From Unio delphinus (Eukaryota > Mollusca > Bivalvia > Unionida > Unionidae), in the NCBI GenBank assembly GCA_029339505.1, contig JAQISU010000096.1, positions 6,870,001-6,934,000 on the forward strand: 64,000 bases of DNA. The letters are read 5' to 3'. A program made the translations under genes and the position numbers. Below are positions 24,201-39,200 of this stretch, in pieces (position 1 is the first letter of the stretch; each line of letters opens with the position of its first letter). The notes below the pieces were generated by a model that was not told the DNA's origin, did not search any database, and was given only the letters and a program-made list of their open reading frames with translations.

Positions 24201-27200
24201 ATGGATTATATATTTAGTCAAACCAGCAGTATCTTGAATGGAGGATATATTTAGTCAAACCAGCAGTATCTTGAATAGATTATATATTTAGTCAAACCAG
24301 CAGTATCTTGAATGGATTATATATTTAGTCAAACCAGCAGTATCTTGAATGGATTATATATTTAGTCAAACCAGCAGTATCTTGAATGGATTATGTATTT
24401 AGTCAAACCAGCAGTATCTTGAATGGAGGATATATTTAGTCAAACCAGCAGTATCTTGAATAGATTATATATTTAGTCACACCAGCAGTATCTTGAATGG
24501 AGGATATATTTAGTCAAACCAGCAGTATCTTGAATAGATTATATATTTAGTCAAACCAGCAGTATCTTGAATGGATTATATATTTAGTCAAACCAGCAGT
24601 ATCTTGAATGGATTATATATTTAGTCAAACCAGCAGTATCTTGAATGGATTATATATTTAGTCGAACCAGCAGTATCTTAAATGGATTATATATTTAGTC
24701 AAACCAGCAGTATCTTGAATGGATTATATATTTAGTCAAACCAGCAGTATCTTGAATGGATTATGTATTTAGTCAAACCAGCAGTATCTTGAATGGATTA
24801 TATATTTAGTCAAACCAGCAGTATCTTCATCTTGAATGGATTATATATTTAGTCAAACAGGTCTAAGTAGTATAAATACATGCTGCTTTTTTCTGCTTGT
24901 ACATATTTTTCACTTGTGAATTTATTCAGTACAGTATATTGACACTCTTGTGCTCACCGATACTTCTGCATATCTTGAAAGCCCTTGAAACTTTGATTTA
25001 CAAAATAACTAAATTTTTGTGTTTAGCCAAATTTGTCACATTGTGCAGTATGCATGTATTGTACACAACAGAATGCTTACAGGTAAATTATTTGATTAGT
25101 TGTTAACCTTCTCAATGTATTGCTGCTGCTATTTATTATAGCTTTATAAAAAAACTTGTAATGTTTTTTTGTCTGAAATACATGGCAAATAACACACTTG
25201 TACAATTGCATAATTTTTAACTGCATATCTTAATCGGTAAAGGTTCATTTTACAGGTACCAAGACATTTGCTGCTAAATGTAAGCATGGAGAAAGTCTTC
25301 CAGATTATAACGACTGCCATTACTTTTACAACTGTTCCAACGGTAGTCTGGTCCGAAAGGCATGCTCTCCCATTGGATATGTCTTCAGCAAATCTCTTGG
25401 TTATTGTGTTCCAAAATACATGTCCCATCATGGTTGCAGTTCCAACAAAGGTGAGCAAGCTGCAAGGCAACTCCTTTTGCAAACAACAAAGAAAGCAAAT
25501 TGGTTGAATTTTTTAAAATGGCTTTATCATTATTATTTTAAAAAATTATAAACAACCCCTGTATGATGATACAAGTATGTGATGGTTTTCAAATTTTTTC
25601 AAGATTTGCATTACCATCTGTACTTGATTACAAGTAAAGTCCAGCAGGTTTGGGCCAATGCAGTTAAGTGTGACCATTAGAACACAGACCAGCATCTGCA
25701 GGCACATAATGCTAAGACAGATCACGATCTGTTGTAGTTTGACTTTTAAAATGATATAGATGGTACTTTAAATACTCGTTCAATTAGTAGTTTTGTTTCT
25801 AAATATGTAAATATGGTCACCATTGTTAAAAATGAAATATCTTAATAGCTTCTAAGAAAAACATTCATTTCTTCACCATTTATGATTGAAAGATGTTTAA
25901 AAATTTTAAAACTTGTACAAATTATGCCATCCATGATTCCATATGGCCACTGTTATTTGATTAATTTTTTACTCAAACTGCTTATCAGAATTTGATCAAA
26001 ACATAGATCTTGGCTCTTTCAATTATTTTAGGCATGATGCCGATGCGCAATTCATCTACTTGCCAAAAGTACAAATCTTGTTTAGAACTCTTAAAGTTTG
26101 AAAAAATGGTGAACAGAAGTAGAACAAATTTTAAAGAAGCATGCTTCCTCAATGCCCCCAAAGAATGCACAAGTCATTAAATAAAGAGATTTTTAAAAAA
26201 TAATCACATTAGATACAGCCAACTGCCTTTACACTTACCTTTTTGGTACACGTTAACCAGGTGAGAAAGCATGGCCTACTTGTGCTCTGAGATGCTGGGA
26301 ATTTGGTTTGCTTGTTTACTTGTGTGTAAGTCTAGATGCAGACAGGATAGACCCTGCTTTGCTATTCATCATTCAATAGCATATCAGGATCAGTTTATTC
26401 TGATCACTGGTACTGAACTTCAGAGACCTAGCTATTTTGGTGCATATACGTGATGGCAGATCTGGGTCTGTGTAGTTTGTAATTGGACTGGAATTGTAAG
26501 CAATGATGAACTGTACCAAACATTCTTGAATACACTCAATGTTGCAGCCAAAAAATCCATTAATGTTGGTACTCCACAGGAAAATTAAGTCAATTGATGG
26601 TACTTTTGGAGTTTATTCTCTTGAGGTACATACTGTAGTGTTACAAGTCTGTAATGACAATTGTTTCTCTTGGTTATGGACACTAGTTTGAAATCAAATT
26701 TTTGTCTTTTTTTTTTATGAAGCAGTTCAAAGTAAAATTAAATTTGCAAATGTTTTGGACAAAATATTAAAGCTTGGCCTGATTTTGACACAACTTTGGC
26801 CTTTAATATTGAACCAAAGCTTTCTTCAATCGTACAGTATTTGTGGGATAAATTGAACCAAAGCTTTCTTCAATCGTACAGTATTTGTGGGATAAATTGA
26901 ACCAAAGCTTTCTTCAATCGTACAGTATTTGTGGGATAAATCTTCCTATATGGATTGTATCTAGTTAAAACTTTGATCTAAAAGGGTTCTTAAGGAATTT
27001 ATGTTGCCTTTCAAATACCCCTACAAAAGATGTATGGACATTTGTCCAATTGAGAGTAAATGAATACCAAAAAAGTCCTAAGATCATTTTTTAGTGGTTT
27101 TCTAATGGAGTGCTCTTGAGTAAACACATCCAATCTTGTCCACACAAATACAAGTGTCAGCTTGACCAATGTAGGTGAGAAAGCTAAGCTTCCTGTTCAG

Positions 27201-30200
27201 TTTCTTCCCAGGGTGACGTCTTTGATTCTTCAACTATATAAACTTAAACAAATACAAACGCCAAATCACCATCAAATTTTGCACAAATACGACATCATGG
27301 TCTTTGTCTTTAGAACCTTTACATGGCAGTAAGACGGTTTTGCATTGCGTATAACAGACATATACCGTAAAGGGTCTATACTGCTTTTTGTGATTTCATG
27401 TGAACAGGACAGATGATGATTTGCGAGTACATTATGGTCCAATTTTTCTTTCAAATAGCAGTAGATTTTCGATTTATTAATTTCTTTCAGTCACTACCAC
27501 AGTCGGGAAACCACCAACAGAAGGTAGATATTGAACTTCTATATTTTTTCTTGAATATTTTAGTCAAATGCTATAGGAACTTTAAAAAATGTTATAATTT
27601 ATATACAAAAATATTAAAATTTATATACATGGTTAGATATTTTACATTAGACTTTTATGCCCAAGAAAACTGAACAGAATTAAAATCCAAATGTTTTAGT
27701 CTGATTGTTGGACTGGTTCCATTTTTTTCTGAAACTTTGAGCCAGCAAGGTTATGATGCTATTTTGTATATTATTGCTATTATTTTTTTCTTTAATATAG
27801 TGTAAAAAGCAGATATGTTTCAGTTCCAACAAGTTTCACATCTTGTTAGCAACTTCCAGACTAGTATGAAATTGAAAGAAATTTCAAAAACATTATCTTT
27901 CAGGTATAAAGACAACAATTTCTAGTCGGTGCACACATGGTGAGAATGTAGCGATTCCAAAGGATTGTCATTACTATTATTATTGTGCATATGGATTCTT
28001 TGTAAGGAGAGAGTGCTCACCTGTTGGATACGTCTTCAGTAGATCTAAAGGTTACTGTGTTCCCACCTATAGCCCATCTAATGACTGCGGTTTGGAAATG
28101 GGTATGTAGATTTAAAAATAGCTTCCTGCTTGAAATTATAGATGAGGTAAAGGTATTACCTAATGTTAGTTTTCAAAGTGATATCCTCTTGTACAAAAAA
28201 TAGACATCTTGTTCCTTCTCTAGTTATTGTGTTGTGGCCACCAGTGAAGACTGGCTTTGCCATACATTTTGAATCGCTCTCCCGCAATTTTCAGCATGGG
28301 ATGCATGGAAGCATTGCTAACTGGCACTAAACAGGTGTATAAAGATGGTCTTGGATCAATTGTAACCTTATGCTGGCTACAGAGACTTCATACTTTCATT
28401 CATCCAGTACACCTCTTGGACTTCATAATAATAATAATAATAATAAAAATAATACTAATAATAAAATAATAATAATTATGCTTTATTTATTGAGGGTGAC
28501 TCGTTAGTCAAGGACTATTCTCCCTAGAGGCCCTCTTAATGAGAGTATAACAAATGCACATTGTGTGAAGAAGCAATAATTAGTGCTTATTTTAGCATGT
28601 TTCGTATTAAAATACTAAATTCCATCATCTATTAGAAACGCATGCATGCTCATGACATCTCTTAAATACTCTAATATTTTCAGCCGATTTTACATGTAGT
28701 GGAAGCTTATTCCACAGAACTGTACCAGAGTATTGAAAATTCTTCTTGAATTCCTCTGTTCTTGGTTTTGGTACTAGGTTTCCATGTGAGATTGATCTCA
28801 ACTGGTATTGTGTTGAAAAAGGCCTGAATAAGTCCTGAAGATACTCTGGTGCAGTTCCATGTAGACATTTATATAAAAGAACTTCCTTGTGAAAATCTAT
28901 CCTGTCATATATTGTAAAGCATTTGAGTTCTGTAAATAATGCTTTTGAGGGATGGTCAAAGATGTATCTAAAATTACACGTGCTGCTCGTTTCTGGAGTT
29001 TATAAATCCTGTCAAGCTCAGATTTATCAGTTTCCCCATACATTAGAACAGTAATCCATTGTTGGAAGAATATACGACTTGTAGTATAGATTGCGAGTTT
29101 CCATAGGTAAATATTTCTTGATTCTGCAGAGAAGGGCAATTTTGGATGACTTGTTTTACAAAGCTTATCAATATGGTCATTCCATAATAAATTATTATCT
29201 ATGGACACACCTACAAGCCTTTCATGATTGACATTTTCTAATGGATGATTATTTATTGCAAGAGATAATTTTGGGTTCCCTGACTTGTGTAGCTTTTGTG
29301 TCGTCCCCAGAATCATACATTTTGTTTTACTTTCATTAATTACCATCCTATTTTGTTGTTCCCAGTTTTGGACTCGATCTTATTTGGATAACTTCAGTAT
29401 CAGAACTAGATGTATACAAGGTTGCATCATCTGCAAAAAAATCTGTATTGGTGGATTCATTGTTTAATGGTAGATCATTGATATAGATAAGGAAGAGGAG
29501 AGGGCCCAAAACTGAGCCTTGAGGGACTCCAGAATGAATAGTGAGAGTTTGAGAGCTAATATTGCCAATGCTTACTTGTTGATAACTTTGGTTTAGGTAT
29601 GATCTAAACCAGTGTAAAGGATTGTCAAACCTGTAACAGTTCAACTTTTGCTGCAGAATTTCATGATCAATAAGATCAAAATCTTTCTTGAAGTCAAGGA
29701 AAACAATCCGTCATATGCCCATTATCCATTTCCTTCAGCCAAAGATCAATTAATTTGGTAAGTTCTGTTTGGCATGAGTGGTACTTTCTAAATCCTGATT
29801 GTGCTTTATGAAATAAAGAGTTTGTTTCAAAAAATTTAGACCTGAATGGCTACATGCTTTTCAAACAGTTTTGACAATACAGGTAGAATTGATATTGGTC
29901 TGTTATTTCCTGGATCCTCCTTTTCTTATTTCTTAAAGATAGGTGTAACCTTTGCACAATTCAGTTTTTCTGGAAAATTACCACTCATTATACTTAAATT
30001 TATGATATGCGTTAGTAACTTTGTTATTACTGATGCAGCAATTTTAAGAAATCGTGGACTAATACCATCCAGTCCCGAGGATTTATTAATATTCAACTTA
30101 ATTAGCATATCAAATAATTATCAATTATCTTCAGGAATTTTAGCTCTTATAAATAATTGGAGAGCATAAAGTTCAATTGGGATGTTAGTCTGGTTCTGAA

Positions 30201-33200
30201 TACTGTTACTGGAGATGGTTATGAAGAAATTGTTGAACATATCCACTATGTCTTGTACAGATGTTGCTATATCATCATTTTGCTTAAGTCTAGGGGGGAA
30301 GACAACTGTTCTTGGGTGGGTTTAGCTCTTTTAGATGCTTCCAATGTTTTGGTATGCTTTCATTAATAGCCTGTTTATAGTAGTTCTCTTTTGCCTTAGT
30401 TATCAGATGCTTAGTTTTATTCCTCCACTTTCTATAGCTTTTCATGTCTTTTTTTCTTGTGGAAATTATCTCTTGGGTGCCTAGCCTCATTGATCTTAGG
30501 GGTAATCCACTTGGGTGTAATTTGGTGTTTAACCCATTGTTTTAATTGGGGCATGCTTGTCTAAGGCTGCTTTGAACATCTGATACCATTTGTCTAAAGC
30601 AGTGTTGACATCAGCTATATTGCAGACTGATTGAAAGGGGTTGTAAACTAAATCATTTAAGAACATTTCCTCATCAAACTGTTTAAAGTCCCTATATTGT
30701 ATTTCAATGTGTTGCCCATTTTTAGATGATTTCAGAACATGTCTAGTTATACAGACTGGGTAGTGGTCACTCAGTGCGTACACTGGCACATTTATTTCAC
30801 TTGTTTTCAGGTTTGTTAGTATAGAAATGATAAATGATAGTAGCACTTTTATCTGTTACTCTAGTTGGGGTGTTAATTAATTGAGTAAAGTTGTAAGTTT
30901 CAAAGTTACTTATCCATGTTAATGGTGGAGTTTTCATGTAGTCAATGTTAAAATCCCCTAATATGATAGTTTCTAAATCTTTCTTTAGTAATGCTTTTTG
31001 AATCTGAGCCTCAAATATATGAATCCAATCAGCTGTGGAACTAGGTGGCCTGTAAACTGAACATAAGAGTATTGGCTACCGTATTTCTCAGCACACATTC
31101 ATTTTTTGTCCATGACATTTCCATGTACTCCATGTTGACTATATGGAAAAGTAATGGAAATTTCATGGCAATCTTTATAAACATAGAAAACTGAAATGTA
31201 AGTTATGTAGTAATGCCATATAACCTCAACCAAACTGTATACATGTATCTCACTGATTTTACCCATTTCATTTCTTCCTGCTAAAAAATATTTTAAATAT
31301 ATAGACATGACTAATACGCAGTTTCTTGGTCATTACCAAAATCATTTATGATGTTGATGATAATAAACCAGATAAAATATGGCTTTGACAGTTAAGTCAG
31401 AGACACGTTCACTCTATTATTTCAAGACTTTTTTTAAACTCTGTAACAAAAAAAAAGTGAAACCATTTTAGTAAAGTTTAGTAACAGCAGCAATATTCAA
31501 TTTTTCTAAGTTACAAGGAGAAAAATGCAAATCAAATCTCAAATAATAATAATTGATTCTAAATATTCTTTTACTGACAAAATGTGTAATGTTCTGAATT
31601 AATTCAAAGTCTTGAAATGACATATTTTGCCAAGGATTTTTAATTTTCTGATGTACCAGGATTCTAGATTCCCTGGTTTACCACATTGATACAATCCATT
31701 ATTTTTTTTTTTACTCAGTTCTCCATAATACCAATGTATTGTTTCAATCCAAAATGTCTATAAGCAAATTGTAATTCAATAATTAAATTTTTCTAAAAAT
31801 ATATCTGAACAAACTTTAAACTGAGTTTCTCAACTAAGTGAAACCATTTGTTATTGGACAGATGTGCCCAGGCAGTGAATTAAAAAAAATTACAAATAGC
31901 ACCAGCAAGATCAGGAAATATATTGTGCACTTTACTAAACGGTAATTTTCTTCAGTGGGAATGGAAGTTCATTTTACATGCAAAGAAAATAACACGGCTT
32001 GCTAAATATCAGTCTTGGGATTTAACCTAAATGGAGCTATTATGGATGCAAAATATTGTGAATAGATGTAAATTAATATGCCTCAATTTTTGAAACTAGG
32101 AGTTTGTATCATTTTTATTTACTATTTTGTTATGTCTGATTTACTTTGACAAAATCTGCAGATAAACAGAGGCAGTAAGGTACATGGAGCAAAAAAGACA
32201 GGTCTAAAATGTTCTTTCATATCTGGACATTTTACATTTGAATGATATGTACAAGAATACCCATGTCCATGTCATGGCTAATTGTTTTCTAACTTGTCTA
32301 TTCTAATACATGCATATATAAGCAAATCTACATGAAGCTGCTTAACTGCAATTGTATCTGATGATCATGTACTTATTTCAGAATCTTTAGTGCTATATCC
32401 TTATTTTTTCTTCCTGCATGATTACTTCCCCAACATGATTAGTTGTTTTCTACACATTGCATATATATTTACTCATTAAGATTAAATCAGTTATCTTGAC
32501 ATGAATAATGTATTCCAAAATTGATCAAAAGTAGATCAGAGCAGAAATGTGACCTCCAGTGTAAAGACCATGTCATTATTGCGAGGTTTTGTTGATATAA
32601 ATCAATCATCCAAGTCCTATCCAAATGGGATCAGAAATACAGACTTGAAATGGTAATGTACAATTGACAGAAGCAAAATAAATGTTGGGACATAACTGCA
32701 AGCTTCAATAGTCTTGTGGCCATTTGAGCACAGAAAATAGGATAACATGCATTCCATACTTGCAGACCCTTTTGACCTGGTCATAAGTTCATACTGATGT
32801 AGCTCTGTACGTAGGCCAAGGTATTCTTACTGTTGGGTCTTGCTGAGGTTTTTGCAATTTATTCCTGACAGACCAGTCAACCTTTTACCGTAGTCTGTGA
32901 AAATATACCTTTTATATGTTGGGTCAGTGAAAAAGACTAATGTTGTAAAAGTTTATGACTAGTCATGCAGTTTGTAGGCTTCTAGTTGCGTTTGAGAACA
33001 GAGAAAAGAAAAATTAATACTGAATGTCTAGCTGCCTATTGCTTCATCAATAAATTTGATGCTCGAGAAACTAATACTGAATGTCTAGCTGCCTATTGCT
33101 TCCATCAATAAATTTGATGCTACAAAAACTAATGTTGAATGTTTAGCTGCCTATTGCTTCCAACATCGATAGATTTTTTGCTCTACTGGTGAAATGGATT

Positions 33201-36200
33201 TTTTCATGAAGATTTCTAGTAGTCATTTTGTATAAAATTATGAATTTAAGTTGTAAGTTAGCAATAGATTTTTATTTGAACAAAAATGACGTGTGCCATT
33301 ATAATGAAATTAGGAATTAAGTTGAACTTGTATTACATTTCTTGGATAGAAGATCCTAAAGCTAAAGTTGGAAATACAAACCTAATCTCCTTTGTTCAAA
33401 TATTATACCTGTATGTTTCACAAATAGTGACTTACTGTTTCTCAAAACAAGTAAGCATTGATATTTTTCTGCATTTGTCAAAGTTTTGTTTTCTATTTCA
33501 GCAACAGAATCAGCTACCACAAGAAAAGGTAGGTTTTTTTTAAAATTTATGAAGTGAATCCAACTGTTTTATACTTCATTTATTTAGTAGTTTGCAGCAT
33601 AAAGCCTTTTGCCAGCTTTTACACATTGCATTTAGAAGTTGGGCCTACGCATCTTAATTTAATTTTGTGTAGTGTACACATGTTGACTTCATTTTGAATA
33701 TGAGATACAGCCTTCAGTCTAACCCAAGAAGATTCCAGAAACAATTGTTTACATTTTGATAAAAATTATTATTTTCAGAAAATGGTTAATGTGAAGTGAT
33801 TCTTATGTAAATTGTATACAGCTTGTTTACAAAACCTGTTGGTTTTGTTCTTTTCTGTTTAATACCATAAGAGTTGTAACACTGGTATCATAAAAACTGT
33901 CTACTGTGCTTGTATGCATTTTTCAGTCATTAGATTTTTTTCCCCCATGTGGTTTAGCATGCATCAGTGGTTTACTGTACCAGAATCCTGCCAACTGTGG
34001 TTCCTATTTCCTCTGCTACTCCGGCATCTTTATACAGAAATACTGTTCACAGAACAGAGTTTACAGCCATTCACGCCAGAGATGTGTTGATCCTGGTAGT
34101 GCCTACAGTGATTGCACATCCCTTAGTATGTATTGTACAATTTTTGTATTGCCTACATAAGCATGGTGAAATAGGAGTATAATTTTTCTTGCATTTTCCA
34201 GTTTTCTGTGAATGCGGCAATACACATGTGAGCACATCAGAGATCTATAAATAATTGCAGTTACAGGCAAAAAACCTGGTTCTGCAGAACATGTTTGGCT
34301 CAATAGATTTCCACTTTTATTTAATAGTGCTGTTGATACAACTATACATGTTATCGTATTTGCAGATTCTGTCCATAATTTTAAGTAATGGTTGTGTTGT
34401 TGTGCAAAACTTGTGACACTCGCTGCTTGTCAAGCACCTATTATCCAAAAATATATACTGTAGCATGAATTAGGCAGAAGCAGGATGCTTGAAATTTAGA
34501 TTAACATCCAGAACGGTAAGATGGGGTCGGGATTTCATTGCATGTTGTAAGAGATTTGTAAACTATGTTCTTGATGAATATTTTTCCAACAGCTGTAACA
34601 CTTGGGCATATGAAATATAAAACATAACGTAATGTTTATTCAGCAGTTAATTTATTAATGCATATGATGCTTTCCTTGCACCCCATAACCCCCCCTCCCC
34701 AGATAACACTTGTTAACTGAATTTTTCAAATCAAAAACGTTGACAATTTGTTATGTCAACTGAAACCTCATTATCAGCACTGGCAACAGATGACCGAATT
34801 CTGCTCATGTCAAATAGTGGAGTTTTAAGATGTTCAGAGACATACACCTGGGTCATAAAGTAGAAATGTGCAAATAAGCATTCTACCTGTAAATTTATCA
34901 CTACAAATATTGTAGAATAAATAGCAGGATGTGTCCAATGCAAATGTCATAAAATAGTTTTGATTTTTACCAATTAAACTGAGCCTCCAACCATGTTTCA
35001 CAGTAAAAGCAGTGAATCGTGTGTTAACTGCAAAGTTGAATAACGAGTCAATTCAACCCAAAGTTGTCACCTCAGAGGAATTTTAATTCTAGTGTTATTA
35101 ACATTACACTTGGCTGAGCAGCTTGATAATACGTTCATAACTACCTTTTGATATCCTTCTGCTGTTGCAGTGTTTGTATTAGTAATTACTAACACATTTG
35201 ATGAATTTGGATGAGACTTTTTGTACTTTTCTGTCTATCAGTAATTTTGTTTCTGAAAGATGTCTTGCTTGGGGATATTTTATTTGAGCCATATTTGTTG
35301 TGCAGCTTTTAGTTTTTGATAAGAAGAGTTTGATATCTAGCTAGGTTGTAGACATGTACCAACCAGTTTTTTCTCCAAATTTCTGCAGTTTAACACATTT
35401 CCAAGAAATTCTTCATCTTTAGCAAATTTGGCATGTAGCCATGTATGTATTCACAAGTTTTATTTTCAGCATACCAGGACACCATACTGATAAGACCTTG
35501 AATGTGTGTAATTTCAGTTTTGCTGCTCATTATTTAGGTCCATGTCTGCCTTGCTTCTTTCGTTTCTGTAGCATGTTAGAAAGACAGCTGAATTTAAATC
35601 TATGTACCTTGAAGTTATTCATCATGCCATGCATGAATTGGCCTACCAGCATTCAACATCAGTTAGTTATGTACCCTGATTGCCACATTTTTTGTTTTTG
35701 CAGCACAACTTGAGCAAGAAATGTTGATTTCATCCATATCTGTATTGCATCATGACTTTGAAAGAATTAGATTTCCAGCATTCAACACATTCAACACCAA
35801 ATTTCAAAAGAATTTTCCCATATTGCCTGTTCTCTTCACTTGGATCTCACAAGTGATTTACCCATTGCTAATAACTCCACTTTGAATGGAGACTAAGAAC
35901 ACATTTTGCAATTGTTATGACTTTAATTGTTTTCTACCCAGAAGTATTGAGATATATATTTTTGGCACAATTTCTAAACACTATTTGATATCCTGTTGCA
36001 AAAGGAATTTTATAAATGAAAGTCTTGCTTGATTACTGCCCAATTTGTAACTTTTGTCATCAAATTAGATCAATTTGCAATGTAAGCATGTATAGACTGT
36101 ATTTTTTACATTTAGAATTTTTAACATTTTATTTATTGTAGCAACCACCACAGACATCATTGAAAAGACAGTCAAAAGTAAGTAGTTCATGAATCGTATG

Positions 36201-39200
36201 GGCAGTATGAATAATTTCCACTGCCAGAAATTATGATAATTTTCCATGAAATTAAAGCTTCTTTTGGGACTGGACTTAACAAAATGTTAAATCTTTCTAT
36301 CAGTAGAAACAGGTTTTCCTTGGTTTTTTTTAATGTACTTATTGCACAGTTCTTTTGCTCAGTTTTATTTTGTTGGGTTAATGCTTGCTACTATTGCATT
36401 GCTTACCATTACCAGCCCCAACTAAATGGTTGGAGGCCAAAATTAGAAAGGACACTTTTCAGTCAGATTCCTTAGTCACAACCAGCATCTAGAATACCTT
36501 CCTCTTTTTTTTTTCCCCCCTGAACTTCATGATTGTATGCATGCTAAGATTGCTTATTGAAATTATTTTCATTAATGTTTTTTTTTTAAAATTACCTTTA
36601 ATTACCTTTAATTATTTGAATGTTTTTTAGTTCCTTTCCTTGCTAATTTTGAAGGGTTATTGCACCTTATTTAGTAGATGGTGTTTTTAAGTTATTGTGT
36701 TCTTAGTAACCTTTTTGTAAGTATTACATGTAACCCATATTTGGTTTAGTTATCTCCATTATTGGGAGGGTAGATTTAATTTCTTGCAAGGTATGGGTAA
36801 GCACAGCCTTCCTGGTTAATAATTTTGGCTTCTCCTGTAAGGAAGGAGCATGCATCAGGCCGATAGCAAGTTGTGTATTTTTCTTAATGGATATAAAACA
36901 TTGAAGCCCCAAATTTTTAATCTCAAACTGCTGTATCCGATGAGGTGCAAGAGTTTATTCCTCTTGTGTATATTTAATTTGTATTTGTATTTTTATATCT
37001 GTATTGTGTTCTTGACCTTTTCCAAAATCAAAATAAAGGTAAACCTGTTTATTTTGACTTTAGTGTATGACAGGTTTTCATTTAGATATTCCTAAACTTG
37101 TTGACATCTTGGAATGTTTTGCAAAGGAGAGACCTTTATCCTGCTGTTATTGTCTAGCTTTTATAAATGGTGTACTTGAAAATTACATGTTCTTGCCTTA
37201 ACATATGAAACAGAATCATTCGTGGTGTTCAGTTTTTTATTTGGGTGGATTTATTCATTCAAATTATTATTCACTGGAATTGCAAAATGCTCAATAATAT
37301 TCGTGGACTGGAACATTAATTTGAAATTGTAGTGAATTTAGACAAGGACATTTTGGATCATACTCTTGTGATGAATTAAAACACATAGCACATCACATTC
37401 CAAGCCATTGTCACATTAGCACATTCAAGATTATAGGCACATACTTGCATTCAATATCTAAATTTATTTGAAATAACACTGGAATTCAATTAGAACTTGA
37501 TACATTTGGACTTGTGAGGGAGTTTTTTGGATGGGCAAGGATATAATTCACATTACAAATCCTTTTGAAATTTTCACTTTGTATTCAAGGGAAAAAAATT
37601 ATCTATTGAATTGTACAAAACGTTTTGGTATTTGAGTTTTTCTGTTATTTAGTTTCCTAATATTCATAAATCGTGTTCAGCACTTTTCCACTTGTGTATT
37701 GATTGCTTCATAGCTTCCTTAGAAAATTAGGTTTTGTCATCATTTTTCTTCAACATTATGTATTTTTCTGTGTCCCTTTTTCTTCTAAATGTATTTATTA
37801 TGCAAGTTCTTTCTACATTTTGTTTGCATTCATTCTGAATTCTATTTCTGGTTTTCTAGTGAAATCCTCAGATTCAGGGTCTGTAATGAAGTCTGGTGGG
37901 ATTAGCCATATTTCTTGTGGTTATTTTTTAATGGACTTTTCCATTTTTAATTCAGTTAGATGAAGTAGGTCTTTTTTTTACTTCAATTTAAATGTTTATA
38001 AATAGTATAAATATTTTTCACTTTTCTTCCCTATGAGTAAAATTGTACATTTACTTGTATAGCAGAGGTTAATCCAGTTGTTTCTTCTCTCCAGCAACCA
38101 CTACAGCAACAATGAAAGCAACTGAAGGTAAGCAATGTATCCCTAATTAGCTACTGGTGGATTTGCACATATCAAAACACTTGGCACATCAGCACATTCC
38201 AGGATATTTATATTTTAACACATTTGAGATTCCAGGCACATGTACACATTCAACATTGGAATTTATTTGGAATACCACTGGAATTCGATTGGAACTCACA
38301 TTTTGGACTTATTAGTGAGTTTTTTAAGACTGGGGGATTTAATTCACAATACAAGTTCTTGTAAAAAAAAATAAGTTTGCATTCTATGGAAATTGTTGAA
38401 TTTTACAAACCTTTCTGATAACTCTTTTCTGTTTAAGACCATAGTCGTAATTTGTGTTCCGCAGGTTTTTATTTATCTGAGTCTAGTATCCTGACCATTT
38501 ACAGATGGTTATGGCAGGTGTCTAGTTTGGTTTCTGTCAATTTAGGTTGGTGATTGTTTTGTCCACATAGGTGTAAATCTTGTAATTTGTACATTAAATT
38601 AATTCCATAGATTGTAAAAGTGCAAAGTTCATCACTCCTACACCTTTCCACTTGTGTACTGATCTCATATATTCTGAATTTTATAGCCATTGGAACCATG
38701 ACTCCTTCCTGTACCCCTGGTATGTTGTTCCCTGACTTGGAAGATTGCCAGTCATACTATAATTGCACCTTCAGGCATATTCTGGTGAAGACAAAATGCT
38801 ATCCAGGTCGTGTCTTCAGTTACTCCAAAAACCGATGTGTGACAAAGTGGAGCATTGGCGATGATTGTACACCAGGTGAGTGGTCATTTTGTTCTTGGCA
38901 TGGTAATTATGTACCAGGTGAGTGGTCATTTTGTCTTTCTTGGCATGGTGATTATATACCAGGTGAGTAGTCATTTTGTCATTCAAAGCATAGTGTTTAT
39001 GCACCAGGTGTCATTTTGTGTTTCTTGGCATGGTGATTATGGAGAGTTGATTGATTTCTTTTGGATGTTGGCAAAATTTATTAAAATGTGGAAATTGCAT
39101 TCGTGAGGCTTAGAGAAACAACTTTTAGGGTTGTTACCAAAAAAGGTTGGGAACCACTGGAATAGATTAAAAGTTTAATGTAAATTTCCAGAAACGACAA

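Larger units (their letters stand above)
18251..25255 (+). other. Intron 1, 7.0 kb
   Basis: It holds two family-A SINEs, a 37-bp minisatellite and otherwise AT-rich sequence. The interval 18251-21690 shows no coding or repeat feature that I can name. Confidence 0.7.
28102..33501 (+). other. Intron 4, 5.4 kb, with LINE insertion
   Basis: The antisense LINE occupies 28427-31085. The rest is AT-rich, with a small 57-59 bp repeat at 33014-33165. No exon was seen in 31086-33013. Confidence 0.7.
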
